The position numbers and the translations under genes are program-made. From Tellurirhabdus bombi (GTDB lineage Bacteria > Bacteroidota > Bacteroidia > Cytophagales > Spirosomataceae), in the NCBI RefSeq assembly GCF_021484805.1, contig NZ_CP090557.1, positions 4,662,001 through 4,726,000 of the forward strand: 64,000 nucleotides of DNA, given 5' to 3'. Below the pieces are notes generated by a model. That model had not been told where the DNA came from. It was given only the letters and a program-made list of their open reading frames with translations, and made no database searches. Shown piece after piece: positions 63,648 to 64,000 of the stretch (within the stretch, counting starts at the first letter, position 1; the number at the start of each line of letters is the position of its first letter).

Positions 63648-64000
63648 CTAAAAATGCAGAAACAGCTCCGCTTGCTCATCAACCAGCTTCCGGATAAAGG
63701 CATCCTGAATTTCATGGTCCAGGAAGTTTTTCTTCATGAGCGGAATTCGAACTTTCTGCGCCATTACGTGCATGCCAAGGTAGTTGAAAACGTCGGTTAT
63801 ATGGCTCAGCCCCAAGGCATTTCCCTGCACACCGTCTGAAATACCTACTAAGGCACATTTTTTATGCGCCAGCGCGTTTGGATAACTTAAGCCATCGATA
63901 AACGCTTTCAGAACGCCCGGAAACGAGTTGTTATATTCCGGAATCACAAAAACGTATTTTTCTGCCGTCTCCATGATATACCGGAGTTCGTTGAAACGCT
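63648..64000 (-). CDS. NADPH-dependent FMN reductase-family protein (5' end outside window)
   Basis: Flavodoxin-fold oxidoreductase. The frame stays open to the right edge, where RFNELRYIMETAEKYVF is read, so the start lies outside. The visible 117 residues hold the FMN-site sequence FVIPEYNNSFPGVLKAFIDG and CALVGISDGVQGNALG, diagnostic of the NAD(P)H:FMN/azoreductase group. The ATG at 63974 is internal. The stop lies 52 bp downstream of the uvsE start. Confidence 0.85.
   Translation of the reverse strand, partial: RFNELRYIMETAEKYVFVIPEYNNSFPGVLKAFIDGLSYPNALAHKKCALVGISDGVQGNALGLSHITDVFNYLGMHVMAQKVRIPLMKKNFLDHEIQDAFIRKLVDEQAELFLHF

Overview
The window looks like a chromosome segment of a Bacteroidota member, probably in the Cytophagales (Spirosoma/Larkinella-like). 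This is inferred from a SusC/SusD pair, a TamL-type lipoprotein, a Bacteroidota-type gene order around secG and groESL, lipoproteins with acidic export tails, and -7 boxes of the TAnnTTTG type. No database search was possible, so the genus is a guess.

Bases 1-20370 are mostly housekeeping. They hold a partial queuosine-precursor transporter, an RNA 2'-O-methyltransferase and the divergent tamL. Next comes a run of miaB, a sigma-54 activator, lptE, a TPR protein and secG, followed by groES-groEL. After these lie a LolD-like ABC ATPase, sucC, an M48 lipoprotein peptidase, a fumarylacetoacetate-hydrolase-family enzyme, an M23 peptidase, bcp and a split transketolase. Strong hairpin terminators bound most of these units.

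Bases 20379-59971 form a pectin-utilisation island, almost all on the minus strand. Surface capture: SusC, SusD and two lipoproteins. Depolymerisation: GH2, a DUF4450 protein, GH106 alpha-L-rhamnosidase, two GH105 unsaturated rhamnogalacturonyl hydrolases, PL10 pectate lyase, an SGNH acetylesterase and, further right, a CE7 esterase at 61341. Uptake: ExuT. Cytoplasmic uronate route: UxaC, UxaB, UxaA, KdgK and KDPG aldolase. Rhamnose is represented by RhaM. A LacI-family and a LytTR-family regulator sit inside. A nearly identical 26-bp LacI-type operator lies both in the uxaB-lacI intergenic region and upstream of the GH105-PL10 pair.

The most unusual protein is a 1111-residue fusion of an FKP-type GHMP sugar kinase with a UDPGP-type uridylyltransferase. 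Its gene lies 3 bp behind a GalU-like nucleotidyltransferase. All three nucleotide loops depart from consensus, so this is the best candidate for an undescribed activity.

Other points of interest: a frameshifted minus-strand gene at 34089-34459; an 86-bp out-of-phase overlap of uxaC into kdgK; a dispersed repeat at the 3' ends of two genes; and a perfect 19-bp-arm palindrome in front of an AztD-like, probably surface-exposed lipoprotein, which suggests a Zur-regulated zinc gene. The right end (60152-64000) holds an unknown HTH-like protein, a 706-bp AT-rich gap, the CE7 esterase, a UV-damage endonuclease and a partial flavin reductase.
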